64,000 bases of DNA from Ailanthus altissimus. Lineage: Eukaryota; Streptophyta; Magnoliopsida; Sapindales; Simaroubaceae. Location: assembly GCA_946807835.1 (NCBI GenBank), contig OX327691.1, forward strand, positions 880,188 through 944,187, given 5' to 3'. Made by a program: the position numbers and the translations under genes. Of the stretch, positions 12,508-24,405 are shown in pieces. How positions within the stretch are numbered: the first letter of the stretch is position 1; each line of letters starts with the position of its first letter. The notes under the pieces were generated by a model, which saw only the letters and a list, made by a program, of their open reading frames with translations, had not been told where the DNA came from and did not search any database.

Positions 12508-13520
12508 TGTCACAGTGGGTGTTACTAGTTTAAACACCCTGTGACATGCTCACGTGTGTAATGCTAGTTTAGTCGCTGCATGAGTATAAAGTTTTAGGGT
12601 TATCATTTGGTGCAATTTAGAAAGAGAATGGTTGAGTGAGATTTTTAGCAATTTTTGGGTTACCAAGCACATATTAGTGTATTTATATATATATATATAT
12701 GCATGTTCGTTACAATGTTTTATAGATTCTGAAAATTGTTTACAAAAAATTATTATTAAAAACCGTTTTGCAGGATTTTATCGACATATGATGGTTAGAA
12801 ACAATTTTACAATTTTATAATCGCTTGAGAAGCATGTTTTAAACACTATTTTATAATTAAATATTATGTAGAATCTTATTTTTACTGAAAATTTTAAATC
12901 CACTCACTGAGCTATTTTAACTCACCCATTTTGTGTTTTATATTTCCTAAAACCCTGTCCAGGTACAGGCCTCGGTACGCAGGTTGTCGGTTCTCTTACA
13001 GCTAATTAATGGGCCAAGTCTAATGATCATTTTATAAATATAATTGTGTTAAGTAGCACTTTTTGATGTTCTGCATAGTAGTTAAGATTTGGTGCATATT
13101 GTAAATATATTTTGAACAAACAAGAAGTGGTTTCAGTATTATAGTGATAGTTTTTACTTTTTATTAGTATTTTAATTTTGTGATTGGAATGAAATTGTTG
13201 GGTTGAGTTTGGATTTGGTTTTGAAAGGATTGGAGGTCCTATTTGAAAGTTGAAAAGCTATTTTAAATAGAAGTATAATTTTTCTTGCAAGTTTTGTATT
13301 TAAATTTTCAGAAAAATGAAGGAAACTCTGTTCCGTTATTTTTTAAAATTTGGTAAATTATCTTTACGTATATTCTAGGATTTTATCAATGGTAGCAAAA
13401 AAAAAGGCTCGCCTCACGAAATTTCTCGGCCTCGATAGTTAGATTTTGAGGAACTTCTATTTGGGTGCCTAACAGGGCCATCGGGATCTACAGTAAATGG
13501 TCTCGAGGCTGGTCGTGTCA
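12508..13520 (+). repeat. 5' LTR of Tekay copy 1 (start uncertain)
   Basis: The end is firm: ...GGTCGTGTCA at 13520, three bases before the primer-binding site. Bases 13148-13520 are repeated at 20486-20860 as the 3' LTR remnant (same 'TTTTACTTTTTATTAG' entry, same ending GTCGTG(T/C)CA). The start is not proven. 12508 (TGTCACAGTGGG) is a candidate because a hairpin and a (TA)n run follow, but it does not resemble the first bases of the copy 2 LTR at 63089. Confidence 0.6.
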
Positions 13521-13523
13521 GAG

Positions 13524-13535
13524 TGGTATCAGAGC
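13524..13535 (+). other. primer-binding site for initiator tRNA-Met
   Basis: TGGTATCAGAGC directly downstream of the 5' LTR is complementary to the 3' end of plant initiator tRNA-Met. It is the standard primer site of chromoviruses and copia elements. Confidence 0.93.
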
Positions 13536-13673
13536 TCAGAGTTAGAAGTTTTCAGTTACAAAATGGTTATTTTCAAAATGAGATTTCTTAAAAGTGAATG
13601 CATTTTCTAGTTTTATTAAGTTGAATTTCATGCATTAGATAACCATTTTCATTATAGAAATTCACAAAAAAAT

Positions 13674-14780
13674 ATGCATCGTCGAAGAGACCCACGTACC
13701 AGGAGAGCAGCTGCGAAGGCTCTTGCATCTGAAGAATAGCATGTGAACTGGTCAGTAAATATTCCTATGCATCGAACTACTCCTGAGTCATCTCAGCCTG
13801 CCGAGCCAGATGGTAGAAACATAAATGTAACTCAGATGGCTCAAATGTTAGCTGCAGTAATTTAGCAACCGAGAGAGGTGGGAGTGTCTATTGAGCGCGC
13901 CAAGAAATTAGACGCTAAGCCATATGATGACACAGGAGACCCAGAGAGAGCCCTATCCTAGTTAGAGAACAATAAAGAAAAATATCAAGTTATGAGATGT
14001 ACTGAAGAACATATGATTTCATACTTAACATTTTTATTAAAGGAAATGGTGAAGGATTGGTGAAAGGCTTTGCAAAAGAGGAATCTCGAAGAGGTGTATT
14101 GGGCGCTTTTCAAAAGAGAATTTTTGGATAAGGTTTACCCTAAGAGTTATAAAGACGCGAAGATAGAAGAGTTTTTCAAGCTAGAACAGGGTTTCTTCAC
14201 CGTGGCAGAGTATGAAATTTAGAGCTCATCCATGCTGTTCCTTTCATAGCTAAGAATGAGGAGTAAAAGGCTAATCGATTTACAGTGGGCCTCAATCCTC
14301 AAATTAAGACTTATATAGAATCAGCAGCTCACACTCACTACGGGAGCATTGGTGGAAGATGCAAATTGAGTTGAAAGAAACATGGCAGCAATTTCTAAAC
14401 TGAAATAGCAAGGCAAAAAAAGGGGCTGGTCAAGTAGTTCTCGGGAAGGACCTAGTAAATTTGCAAGAACGGATGAGAGAGCTACATGGCCCAATAGTTA
14501 AACTAAGCCAAAGAGCTCAATCAAGTCAAGCTTTCGTTATATAACCATCAGTTAGATCCCAGAGTACTAAAGAGAGTTAGAAGGATTTTTCAGTATGTAA
14601 CAAATGTGGAAACGCTCACCCTAGGGATTGTAGGAAAGGGACTACAGGTTGTTATAAGTGTGGTCAAGAAGGCCAATATATGAGAGATTGTCTGAACATT
14701 GAAGCCACTAGTAAGTCAGAAAATAGACCACCAGCTCTGGGACAAACCAGTGGGGGGCCGAGGACAGAGTAGATATGATT
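13674..14780 (+). pseudogene. gag: gag of Tekay copy 1
   Basis: ATG at 13674 begins MHRRRDPRTRRAAAKALA. The retrotransposon gag core follows (KLDAKPYDDTGDPERALS... to about 14220), including the EVYWALFKREFLDKVYPKSY block shared with copy 2 (58830 on). Two zinc knuckles occur at about 14598-14697. The first is shortened, and the second (CYKCGQEGQYMRDC) has its histidine replaced by glutamine, whereas copy 2 keeps it. At least five in-frame stops and a deletion near 14215 inactivate it. The product would coat the RNA and form virus-like particles. Confidence 0.85.
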
Positions 14781-14909
14781 CCTATTTAGAGGGCCTAGTA
14801 GTTTAGGCCAGCCTAGTAGAGGAGCCAATTGAGATGGATCATCTAGAGGGCAGTATGGCAGACCTTGTTCCCAGGCTAAGGTATTGCAGTAACCCAGCAG
14901 GAGGCGGAT

Positions 14910-15519
14910 GCGGCCCTAGAAGTTGTGACAGGTACGATGTCAGTGTTTGGTCGAGATGCTCATGTACTAATTGATCCTGAAGCTACTCACTCTTTTATTT
15001 TTGTGGGGTTTGCTGCAAATGCTAGCATAGTACCACAGTTATATGATTGTAGCATGGTAGTGTCTCTTCCTATAAGAGACTCCATTATAGCAAAAAAAAG
15101 TATATAGAAGTAATAAAATCAGCATAGAGGGTCAAGAATTTGTGGCGGATTTGATTTTACTAGCCATCAGTGATGTCGATGTGATTTTGGGGATGGATTG
15201 ATTGTCTAAAAATAGGGCCACAGTGGATTACTTCTGGAAAAAAGTCAGGTTATGTAGACCAAGGGAATCTGAAGTTATTTTCTGTGGGGTGCAAAAATCA
15301 TTTTTTGCCAGTATGGTGTCTGTAATGAGAGCAAGAATGATGCTTCGAAAGTCATGTCAAGGGTATCTAGTTTATAAAATAGAAATAAGATATGGTGGAA
15401 TGAAATTAGAGGAAATTCCAGTGGTTAGAGATGTGTTCCCAGATAATCTTCTAGGGTTACCTCCAAATAGAAAAATAGAGTTTCAAATAGAATTAGCCCC
15501 TGGAATAATACCAGTCTGA
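14910..15519 (+). pseudogene. pol: protease and start of reverse transcriptase, Tekay copy 1
   Basis: Aspartic protease-like segment with VLIDPEATHSFI at about 14965-15000. The family motif is D-S/P-G-A-T-H-S-F, and the glycine is glutamate here. Then a WLS-type linker (GMD*LSKNRATVDYF), broken by TGA at 15199, leads to the leader of RT (VFPDNLLGLPPNRKIEFQIELAPG), ending at 15519 where copia sequence begins. Copy 2 has the same region intact over 260 codons at 59727-60509, which is why the decay here is easy to see. Confidence 0.85.
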
Positions 15520-16020
15520 TTCAGGTGACCGCCATTTAATGGCAGTTAAACATATCCTGAGGTACTTTGAGAGTACAAAGGATAAGTTTCTCATATATGG
15601 AGAAATTGACTTACAAGTGAGAAGATGCACAAAGTCAAACCTTTAGTTTGATCTAGATGATAGAAAGTCTATATATGGGTATGTGCTTATTCTTGTTGGT
15701 ACTAAGTAAGTCAAAATAGCACCAAACCAGTATTCATTGCTAATTTATTTTAGGCGCAGCGAAAAAAGCAATGTGGATTCATAGGTTTATCACTATGTCA
15801 TTGTATAGGCTAAGGTGCCAAAAAGACACCAGTACTCTAATTATGTTGAGAGGAGTCTCACATGACTAGAGGGATCTTAGCTTAAGGAGATGTGGTTATT
15901 TGTAAAAGTGTTCTATAAATAATTTAGTAGACCCACTTTCTAAGGTCATGACTTCAAAAGTATTTATGAAACACGTATAGTCAATGTATATAAGATACCA
16001 TCAGGAATGGCACTAGAGCA
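15520..16020 (+). pseudogene. Ty1/copia RNase H C-terminal fragment
   Basis: The reading frames from 15527 (HLMAVKHILRYFESTKDKFLIYG, then LDDRKSIYGYVLILVGTK) are the end of a Ty1/copia RNase H, with the usual 'LDDRKS.SGYVF' signature slightly changed. Next come AAKKAMWIHRFI, then NLVDPLSKVMTSKVF.KHV.SMYIRY, the conserved tail just before the polypurine tract. Stops are present (15643, 15867, 15898 region). Everything upstream of copia RNase H is missing. The left edge is fused directly to Tekay RT, so it is a truncated copia rather than a complete insertion. Confidence 0.82.
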
Positions 16021-16030
16021 AGTGGGAGAT
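16019..16030 (+). other. copia polypurine tract
   Basis: CAAGTGGGAGA(T) immediately before the LTR start TGTTAG is the classic plus-strand primer of plant copia elements. Confidence 0.85.
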
Positions 16031-18145
16031 TGTTAGAGTTGGTGCTTACGTACCATTCCTTAATGTACATATACTTATGTATTTGTACATGTATACATTC
16101 TTATTAAATCGTTAATACCTATTTACATGGTAATATGCAATGTAACATTACAGACATTGTATGATCTGAAGGAGTTCAGATCTGATTTAAACAAGTTTAG
16201 ATAAGGGCCTACAATTGGCCACACTGAGAGATATAAATGCTAAATATTAGTAAAGCTAATTGTTAGCTGGTTATAATACTCAGCGAAGATCCAAGAGTTA
16301 GAGCCTTATTTGTAATGGGACAAAGACCTAAGAATATACTAGTAATTGCATAGTTGCAAGAGTTGCAATCAGGTGCTAGAAAATGTCAGTTGCGCAATTG
16401 TGTTCTAAAATATTGTCCCTAATCTATTTCTCCCAGTTTGAGTCTGTCGGTAGATATCTTTATATAGATCAGCATACGTCATACCTATAAGGTATAGATG
16501 GTCGTTCTTAGCTGATGTGAGCTTGGAGCTCGTATTGACATATTGGTATCCAATTAGAACTGGATATGGGACAGACTCACGAGGGCCTCTAATAGACACC
16601 CTATGTAAGCCATCAATAGAAGGTCCTCTCGAGTTGAGTAGTATACGTGATTCTTTGACCTGAGTGCCACGGCAGACTTGTAAGTGATCTACCATACTTT
16701 GGTTCCACATATGTCACAGACCTTTCATGATGTGACCGCTAGGTGTCACTGGGTATGGTCTAATACTTATGGAGTTCGATGTGTACAAATATGGGATACG
16801 TCAGCTCGCATAGGGAGTTAGATATCCAGATTCTTTGAGAATATCTCATAAAGTCTCCTTGCCATAAGCATTAATCCCAGGAAAGAGTTTTCGCATGGTG
16901 TGACAATATGGCAAAAGAGTTTGCACATTTTATTCAGTGAGATACAAGTCTAGGAGTATGACATTGATGAGCACATGAATATTTGACAGTGATAATCTAT
17001 ATCTCAGCACATCCAGGATATCATGACAGAAAGACTATATGTATATGTTGTGACCTTAGCTTAGATGGTCGACACGCTGATTTGTATTTTTGTGACATGT
17101 GCGTGGGGCAATGTTCACGAACTATGAAATAGTTTCATTTGACGAATCGGGGGTGGACCTAGGGAGCCCCGTGATATGGAGTGTACTCGTTGTGCACTGG
17201 CTAGCGTATCGGATTAAATTATTTAATTCAGTAATATCCAGCACTACTACGGGAATGCATGCGTGTCTGTACTTAAGCGTTAAATAAAATAATTAGTCAA
17301 TAATTATTATTTGCTGATTGTATAATGACACAATTATAGACCCTGAGTTGAGTTTACCTAAGTGCGGGTATAGTAGGATCCACTAGAGTATAGACTTAGT
17401 AACTATTTATGAGGGCAAAATGATAATTTCATATATTTATTATTTAATTATTAAATAATCAAAATATATCATTATAATATATTATTTTATTATATAATAT
17501 TATTATAGTATATATTGCTAAATAGTTGTCATCCATTTCTCATTTTATATAAAAATATTATTTTATTTATTTGATGGCCTAATGTTTAATATTTTATATA
17601 TATATATATATACATATTATATTATATTATTATTTTATAAATATGAGATATACATATATATATATATGCATGAATGTGTGAAAAATCAAGAGATGAAAAT
17701 GGAAGAGAGGAATTGAAGAATTGCTTCTTTTTTCGGTGTGTGTTGTGGGAAAGCAAAATGAATTATTTCAATTTTCCTTCGGGTGCGCCAAGAGAAGAAA
17801 ATGAAGAGAAGGAGTTTTGGCGAAATTTTGCTTCATTCTTCCATTTTCCATTTCGGTTGTTGTTTAGCTATACAAAGTAATTGTTGTTTTGTTTTTCAAA
17901 ATAAATTCAAAAGGTTTAAGTATTAAACTCGGTGCTGAATTAGGAGCTGTTGTTCTAGCTTACCAACCCTGCCGAGTTAGTGACTAAAATTGTCAACGAG
18001 TTAGTCTCCAGTCAGACTCTCAAAATACACGTGTATAACGTTATATGTTTTGATAATTTTTCAACACTTTAAATATATTAATGTTATTAGTATATTATTT
18101 ATTGTATGATTTAATTATTGCGCAACGTTAAATATGTATGAGATA
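16031..18145 (+). mobile_element. copia 3' LTR (iii), truncated at its right end
   Basis: Starts TGTTAGAGTTGGTGCTTACG, the reference start for the other four copia LTRs in the window. It is the only copy still attached to copia internal sequence, so it ties the solo LTRs to Ty1/copia. The right side runs through the common 'CGTGTATAACGTTATATG' and TTTAATTATTGCGC blocks. It is cut about 70-80 bp short of the terminus seen at 28917. Tekay RT sequence resumes at about 18146. No target duplication. Confidence 0.85.
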
Positions 18146-20485
18146 CGTTTGTGATAGTATTTATTAATTATATACTGGTATATTCAAGCAGTGAGGAAGA
18201 GCATGCATAAAATCTGAGGATTATTTTGCAAACTCTAAAGGAGCATCGACTATACGCCAAACTCAGTAAATTTCAGTTCTAACTAGATAAAGTTACATTT
18301 TTAGAACATGTAGTCTCTGTAGAAAGGATAATCGTAGATCCCCAGAAGATTGAAGCCATAGTGAATTGGAGACAATCTAAGAATGTGATGAAGGTCCGCA
18401 GTTTCTTGGGTTTGGTTGGGTACTACAGGAAGTTTGTCGAGGAATTTTCAAAGATAGCCACACCTTTAACTAAGCTGACCCAGAAAGAAGAGAAGTTTGT
18501 ATGGTCTGAAGTGTGCCAGCAGAGTTTCGATGAGTTAAAGAGAAGGTTGACCTCAGTCCCAGTGCTTACACTTCCGTCAAGAAAGAATGGATTTACCATA
18601 TATTGTGATGCTTCCAGGCAGGGTCTAGGTTGTGTGCTGATGCAGAAAGAGAAGGTAATAACCTATGCTTCCAGACAATTAAAGAATCATGAATAGAATT
18701 ATCCCACACATGAGTTAGAACTAGCAACGGTAGTTTTTACTCTAAGAATTTTGAGGCATTATCTATATGGGGTTCCCTACAAAATTTTCATAGACTACAA
18801 GAGCCTGCAGTACTTGTTCACTCAAAAAGAGCTGAATATAATGCAGATAAGGTGGCTGAAACTTATCAAGGATTATGAGTGCACACTTGAGTACCATCCG
18901 AAAAAAGCTAATGTAGTAGCAGATGCTCTCAGCAGGAAGCTTGTCAGCTCAGTAGCTCACCTGAAGGTTGCATATCTATCAATGCTAATAGAATTGAGGT
19001 GGTATAATATTAGAGTTGTCAAATTCGAAAGTACTATTAGCCATATTTCAAGTCTGTCTGATACTAGTTGATCGGATCAGAGAATTACAGACTCATGATC
19101 CACAAGTAGTTAAATTGAATGGTGAAGTCGAGTTTGGGAAACGAAATGACTTTTTAGTGACCGGGGATGGTACAATAACCTTGGGTCAGAGATTATGTGT
19201 ATCGGATGTGAATGAGTTAAGAAGAGAGATTATGGAAGAAGCTCATTCTTCTGAATATGTTATGCATCCAGGGAGCATAAAATGTACTGGACCCTAAGAA
19301 GCATTATTGATGGAAGGGCATGAAGAAAGATATAGCCAAATTTGTCTCCAGATACCTGACTTGCGAGCAGGTGAAGGCCGAACATCAAAAACCTCTAGGA
19401 CTCTTACAACCCTTTTTTATTCCTGAGTGAAAATGGGGGAGAATAACGATGGATTTAGTAGTAGGACTTCCGCATAGCCAAAGTGGCAATAATGCGATAT
19501 GGGTAATCATTGATAGACTGACGAAATCTGCCCATTTTCTACCCATCAAAAGCAATTATTCTCTGGATAAATTGGCTCAATTATACGTAGATAAAATGGT
19601 GCGACTTCATGGCATTCTGGTATCTATAGTGTCAGATAAAGATCCGTGATTTATTTCCCTATTTTGGCCCAGCTTATAAAAAGCTCTAGGTACTAAATTG
19701 AATTTCAATACAGCCTTCATTTACAGATGGACGGCCAGTCTGAGCAGACAATTCAGATACTTGAGGATATGCTTAGAGCGTGTGTTATAGAGTTTAAAGG
19801 GAGCTGGGATACTCACATGCTATTGATGTAGTTTGCTACAATAATAGCTACCAAGCCAGCATTGGGATGGCACCATATGAAGCATTGTATAAAAGGAAAT
19901 GTAAAACTCCAATTTGTTGAGATGAGGTCAGTGAAAGAAAACTTATTGGTCCAGAAATAGTCTAGATTACTTCAAAGATTCAAATTATTAGACAAAGACT
20001 GAAAATAGCTAACGATAAATAGAAGAGTTATCCAGATAATCGAAGAAGAGACTTGGAATTTTTGATTGGTGATAAAGTCTTTTTAAAGATATCACCATGG
20101 AAAGAAGTATTAAGATTTAAGAAGCGAGGGAAATTAAGTCCCTGATATTTTGGGCCATATGAAATAGTCGAAAGAGTTTGCGAGGTGGCATATCGTCTAC
20201 GATTTCTGGTAAATCTAGCCAGAATCCACGATGTGTTTCATGTTTTTATGCTTTGCAAGTACTTAGCAGACCCTTCGCATATCCTAAGGGAATAGTCAGT
20301 AGAATTGAACAAAAATTTGACCTACGAAGAAAAGCCTGTGCAAATTTTAGACCAAAAAGAGTAAGTGTTTAATAAAAGCATTCCCTTAGTGAAAGTGTTA
20401 TGGATGAACCATGAAGTAGAAGAAGCCACTTGAAAACGTGAAAATCAGATACGAGTATAACATCCCCACCTCTTTGAGACAGGTA
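18146..20485 (+). pseudogene. pol: reverse transcriptase (3' part), RNase H, integrase and chromodomain region of Tekay copy 1
   Basis: RT resumes at VFINYILV (18152 on); the catalytic FIDD is mutated to FINY. The connection domain (VRSFLGLVGYYRKFVEEFSKIATPLTKL) is well kept. RNase H spans about 18560-18960 ([20 protein letters not shown]... [11 protein letters not shown]). Integrase runs about 19180-20130: first catalytic D in VIIDRLTKS (about 19505), second D in SDKDP, and a degraded segment around the glutamate with frameshifts at 19720-19800. The C-terminal chromodomain-like tail is at about 20220-20480 (ADPSH...). Stops are at 18694, 19647, 19917 and others. It would copy RNA to cDNA and insert it near heterochromatin. 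Confidence 0.85.
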
Positions 20486-20860
20486 TGGTTTCACTTTTTA
20501 TTAGTATGTTAATTTTTTTATTGGAATGATATTTTTGGGTTGAGTTTGAATTTGGTTTTGAAATGACTAAAGGTTCCATTTGGAAGTTGAGAAGCTATTT
20601 AAAATGGAAGTGTGATTTTCCTTGCAGGTTTTGTATTTGGATTTTCAAAAATATGGAAGAAACTTTGTCTGTTTTTGTTTTTAAATTTGGTAAATTATCT
20701 ACACATATATTCTATGATTTTATCAGTGATAGTAAAAAACAAAAGGGTTTACCTCGCAGAATTTCTCAGCCTTGATAGTTAGATTCTGAGGAACTTTCGT
20801 TAGGGTGCTCGGTAAGGCCGCTTGAATCTACAGCAGAGGGTCTCAGAGCCAGTCGTGCCA
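20486..20860 (+). repeat. 3' LTR remnant of Tekay copy 1
   Basis: Matches 13148-13520 of the 5' LTR at roughly 85 percent by eye and ends ...CCAGTCGTGCCA. The pol end at about 20485 is joined straight into mid-LTR, so the polypurine tract and the first part of the LTR are deleted. Flanking bases (TATAT) have no partner at the other end. Confidence 0.8.
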
Positions 20861-20903
20861 TATATTATGATGTATAAATCCACTTATCACATTTTCTAGC
20901 TGT

Positions 20904-21685
20904 TAAGGATGACAACGGACTAAGTTTAGGATGGATACCCCTTAGACTTGCATCTGCATCCACTTTAAAAATAGAATATCAAATCCTTCTTAAATTCATT
21001 GTAGGTTTTTAGTCTCAATACCAAACCCGTTCTAATAGGTATGTACTAATTACCAAATCCACAATGGATTATCCACAGATTTTAAGCGGGTTTGATAATG
21101 AGTACATAACGCCTAGCATGTGCTAGAAGCGAAAGCTAAAAGTGCATAATATTTTGCACCTAGCACCCTTAGCATGTGTGATAGGAGTGCAATTCTAAGG
21201 TCAAAATATTGCACGCTTGGCACTTAGCATACATGCTAGGAGCGCATGCCAAGCGCCTAATGCTTAGCATGCATGTTAGAATTGAATGCTAAAAGTGAGC
21301 AACATTGTGTGCCTAGCACGCTTAGCATGTGTGCTAGAAGCACACACTAAGTTCACAATGTTGCACACTTAGTGCTTAACGCGTCTACTAAAAGCCCATA
21401 CTAAAATTCATCTAGCGCTTAGCATGTGTACTAAAATGCCCATGCTAAGCGCATTAGGCATGCAATCCACAGTATATTGCATTTTTTTCTCTAAAAAAAA
21501 TTAAGAAAAAAATGTAATATCACAACGGGTATTTGCATATTTTTTATCAAACCTGTATTTGTATCAAATTCGTTGCGGGTTCTAATTTTATATAGCAAAC
21601 CCGTACCAAAATCACTTCAAACCTTACAAAATCTTTCTTTATATAGACGAGTTTTAACGGCTTTACGAGTAAGTTTTCCATCTTA
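20904..21685. mobile_element. hAT-like non-autonomous DNA transposon with palindromic subrepeats
   Basis: The left end TAAGGATGACAACGG and the right end (reverse complement TAAGATGGAAAACTT) form imperfect terminal inverted repeats. They resemble the common plant TAGGGATGGCAACGG type. Flanks CTAGCTGT (20896-20903) and CTAGCTAC (21686-21693) look like a diverged 8-bp duplication, as expected for hAT. Inside, about 21105-21455 holds several diverged repeats around AGCATGTGTGCTAG-like palindromes. The outer parts carry 'aaacccgta/cgggtttgata' words. No transposase ORF. Length 782 bp. Confidence 0.6.
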
Positions 21686-21693
21686 CTAGCTAC

Positions 21694-22206
21694 TTTCTAG
21701 TCACCCATGTCAAATAGATATTTGCATTATTAATATTTTTTATAACCAAAATTATGTTGTTTTGATTTTTTTTTTATACTATAGTATTAGTATTTCATTA
21801 ACACTTCCTTAAGATCTAATAACACCTAGTACAATTTAGTTATATTACATGTTTTGATCTTTATGCACACCTTTTTAAAAAGTGTCAATAGCATGGTATT
21901 GGTAGTATAGTGATTATAAGGTATTGATGATAATTTTATTTACGTTGATTTAATTTTTATATTGTCAAAATTTATGAATATAAATTAGTGTTTAATATTT
22001 AATAAACATAAAACAGAGAAAAAGGCCAATGATGAAGAAGTCACTCCCTTCATGAAGATTCTCCATCCCTACCTTATTAAATTTATTTGAGAATAGGGTA
22101 GGAAATAAGGGTTAAAACCATAAATAGGGTAAGAGGATAAAAAGGGCCTCTTTACCTTCATCCTCACCTTCACGTTGCCTCGCCTCATCGCCATTTATAC
22201 TTTTGG
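21694..22206. other. AT-rich sequence with no recognised feature
   Basis: No ORF, repeat boundary or homology to the other elements in the window was seen. The last 180 bp are more balanced in composition (CTTCATCCTCACCTTCACG) but show nothing diagnostic. Confidence 0.5.
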
Positions 22207-23725
22207 TGTTAGGATTTATACTTGCATGTCATTTTATTTTATATCAATAATTTATTTTAATATTTATACAATAAATATTTTATTAGATCGCTAATTTTAT
22301 TTATTAAATGGTAAGATACTTGTAATATTTTAGACAATGTATAATCTAAAAGAGTTCAGATCTAATCTAAAAGGAGTTTAGACCAAAGTTAAAAGTTAGC
22401 AATGCTGAGAGTTATAATTATTAAGAATTAGCACTGTTAAGAGTAAACAGGTTATAAAAGTCAGAAAAATCTAAAAAATTAGAGTCTTGTCTGAAATGGG
22501 ACAAAGACCTGGGGATATCTTAGCAATGATATAATTGCAAAGAGTTACAAATAGTACTAAGAAATGTTATTGTGTAAGTATATTATCAAACGTTATGCTC
22601 CTGATCTATCTTCACTAAAATGGGTATATTGATAAAGACCTTATCATATATAGATCAGTGTATATCTACATCTGCATGGTTCAAATGGTTAGCCTTAGCA
22701 GACCATGAGCTTAGTGGAAGTTCGTATAGGTATACGAGTATTTAGTAAGGACTGGGTATTGAACAGACTCAATGAGGACCTTAAATAGACATCTCATAAA
22801 GTCATCAATGGAGAGTCTTTTCAAGTTGAGTAGTATTCGTGATCCCTTGACTTGGACACCACGGTGGACTTGTGTGATCCACCATACTTAGATTACACAC
22901 ATGTCAGAAATATTTTATAGTCTGATCGTTAGGTGTCATTGGATATGGTCTGATGCTTATGGAGTTTGATGTGTATAGATATGGGATCCTCCAGCTCATA
23001 TATGTGAGTTCTATATCTTGATGCTCTAAGATTGTATTTTAGAAAGTCTTATGGTCATAAGTAATAAGCCTAGAAAAAAGTTTCCTGTGGGATAAACAAT
23101 ATCGCAAAATTATGATATTTTAAAACATATTAGAGCATTGTATTCATATAATCCTTAAGATTGTATTTTAGAAAATCTTATAGTTATAAGTTCTACAAAA
23201 ACTTTTACGATATTATTTATTAAAATACGAATCTAGAGATTAGTTTAAGGTGAGCATATGGAGACTTGACGGTGATGATCTATATCTCTGCTCTTCCAGA
23301 ATATAAATGACGGAAGAATTATACGAATATGTATTAACCTAACTTGTATGGTTCAATGCGCCATTCTATAATATTTGTAACGTGCATATGGGGCATAATT
23401 TACTGTTAAACTTAAAGAGTCTTAAAATATAAAGTGTACTCATTGAGCACTAGGGTAGTGTATTGGGTAGACTGATTCGATCTAAGAAGTTGATAAGGTT
23501 TAAGTGTTAGGCCCAGGAAGTTGACAAGTGAAAAATGAGATTTGTCACCTCATCCCCTAAGTTACTGCCATATGTCATGCAAAGGCATGATCATGCCTTG
23601 TAATGGTATTACATGCGGCAAAGCAAAATTGCCACCTATTACAATTGTGTAACATGAAGTGAATCATGCTACAATTCAACCACCTTAGCCACCATTTGAT
23701 ATGAATTGTCATGCTTTTTAAAAGC

Positions 23726-23857
23726 ATGAGGTAGATGTTATCTAATAGTATTTGAAAAAGGAAAATGGCCATTTTGAATTTTCATATTTTTTGAAAGCAT
23801 GAGGTGGATGTTATCTAATATTATTTGAAAAAGAAAAATGGTCATTTTGCATTATCA
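23726..23857. repeat. tandem duplication of about 70 bp inside copia LTR (iv)
   Basis: The block starting GCATGAGGTAGATGTTATC is repeated about 70 bp later with a few substitutions, including the GAAAAAG and ATGG(C/T)CATTTTG parts. Other copia LTR copies in the window lack it, so it arose in this lineage. Confidence 0.8.
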
Positions 23858-24075
23858 TGCTTCCATTTAATTTTTGTTTAAGCATAAGGTGACTTTGTGT
23901 GAATGGCAACTGAAAGGGAAATTTGGCCGCCAATCTCAATTGTATTCGGTCAATTCTTAAGTATCTTGCCACTAAGATTATTTTGTGAGCATGAAGTGAC
24001 TAATTTAATACATTGTCATGCTTCATGAAAGGGCCACTCTAATTGATTCAATTGGCTATATGGGCGGCAAAAAAG

Positions 24076-24085
24076 GCTATATAAA
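24076..24085 (+). promoter_or_regulatory. TATA box of copia LTR (iv)
   Basis: CTATATAAAG lies in the right third of the LTR, a normal position for the LTR promoter. It is a good match to the plant TATA consensus. Activity is not known. Confidence 0.45.
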
Positions 24086-24405
24086 GGGACATTTTTCAAT
24101 TGAAATGAATAAATCTAAGTGTTACAAAATAGATTAATAGTTAGTCAATTAGCCAAGAGATAAAGAAAGCAGAAGTTGCTTCAACTTCAATAAATCCTAC
24201 TGAGAAATGAACCTACCATTTTAACTCCAACAATCCCACTAAGTTTTTAGACTAGAATTGCTTTGAGTATAGCTTCAAGGGTAAGCTCTCTTTATCTCAT
24301 TAATATTATGATATGTGTATTTTATATTTTTTTTGCGTATATTATACATGTGAGATGTGGTTAAAATTAAAAATTAAAATACACACATTCACTCTACACA
24401 CAACA

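Larger units (their letters stand above)
12508..20860 (+). mobile_element. Tekay-type chromovirus (Ty3/gypsy) copy 1, disrupted by a copia 3' end
   Basis: Order on the plus strand: 5' LTR part (to 13520), tRNA-Met primer-binding site (13524-13535), gag (13674 on), protease, start of RT (to 15519). A foreign copia block follows (15520-18145), then RT, RNase H, integrase and a C-terminal chromodomain-like region (to about 20485), and a 3' LTR fragment (20486-20860). The C-terminal text (RIHDVFHVFMLCKYLADPSH...) matches the usual Tekay integrase tail. Roughly 440 bp of RT present in copy 2 (about 60248-60690) is missing at the copia junction. The polypurine tract and the first part of the 3' LTR are deleted. 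The 5' LTR start and target duplication were not found. Confidence 0.8.
22207..24405 (+). mobile_element. copia LTR (iv), right end uncertain
   Basis: Starts TGTTAGGATTTATACTTGC and follows the other copia LTRs through about 23460. Shared landmarks are the 'AGAGTTCAGATCT', 'GGGACAAAGACCTG' and 'GGATATGGTCTGATGCTTATGGAG' blocks. The right half (23460-24240) is specific to this copy and contains a tandem duplication and a TATA box. The end is set near ...CACAACACA but is not secure. The five bases before the start (TTTGG) are not repeated there, so neither solo status nor target duplication is proven. Confidence 0.7.

Noticed and set aside
22207..24405. Copia LTR (iv) as a proven solo insertion
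   Set aside because: No target duplication could be found and the right end is uncertain, so only LTR homology is claimed.
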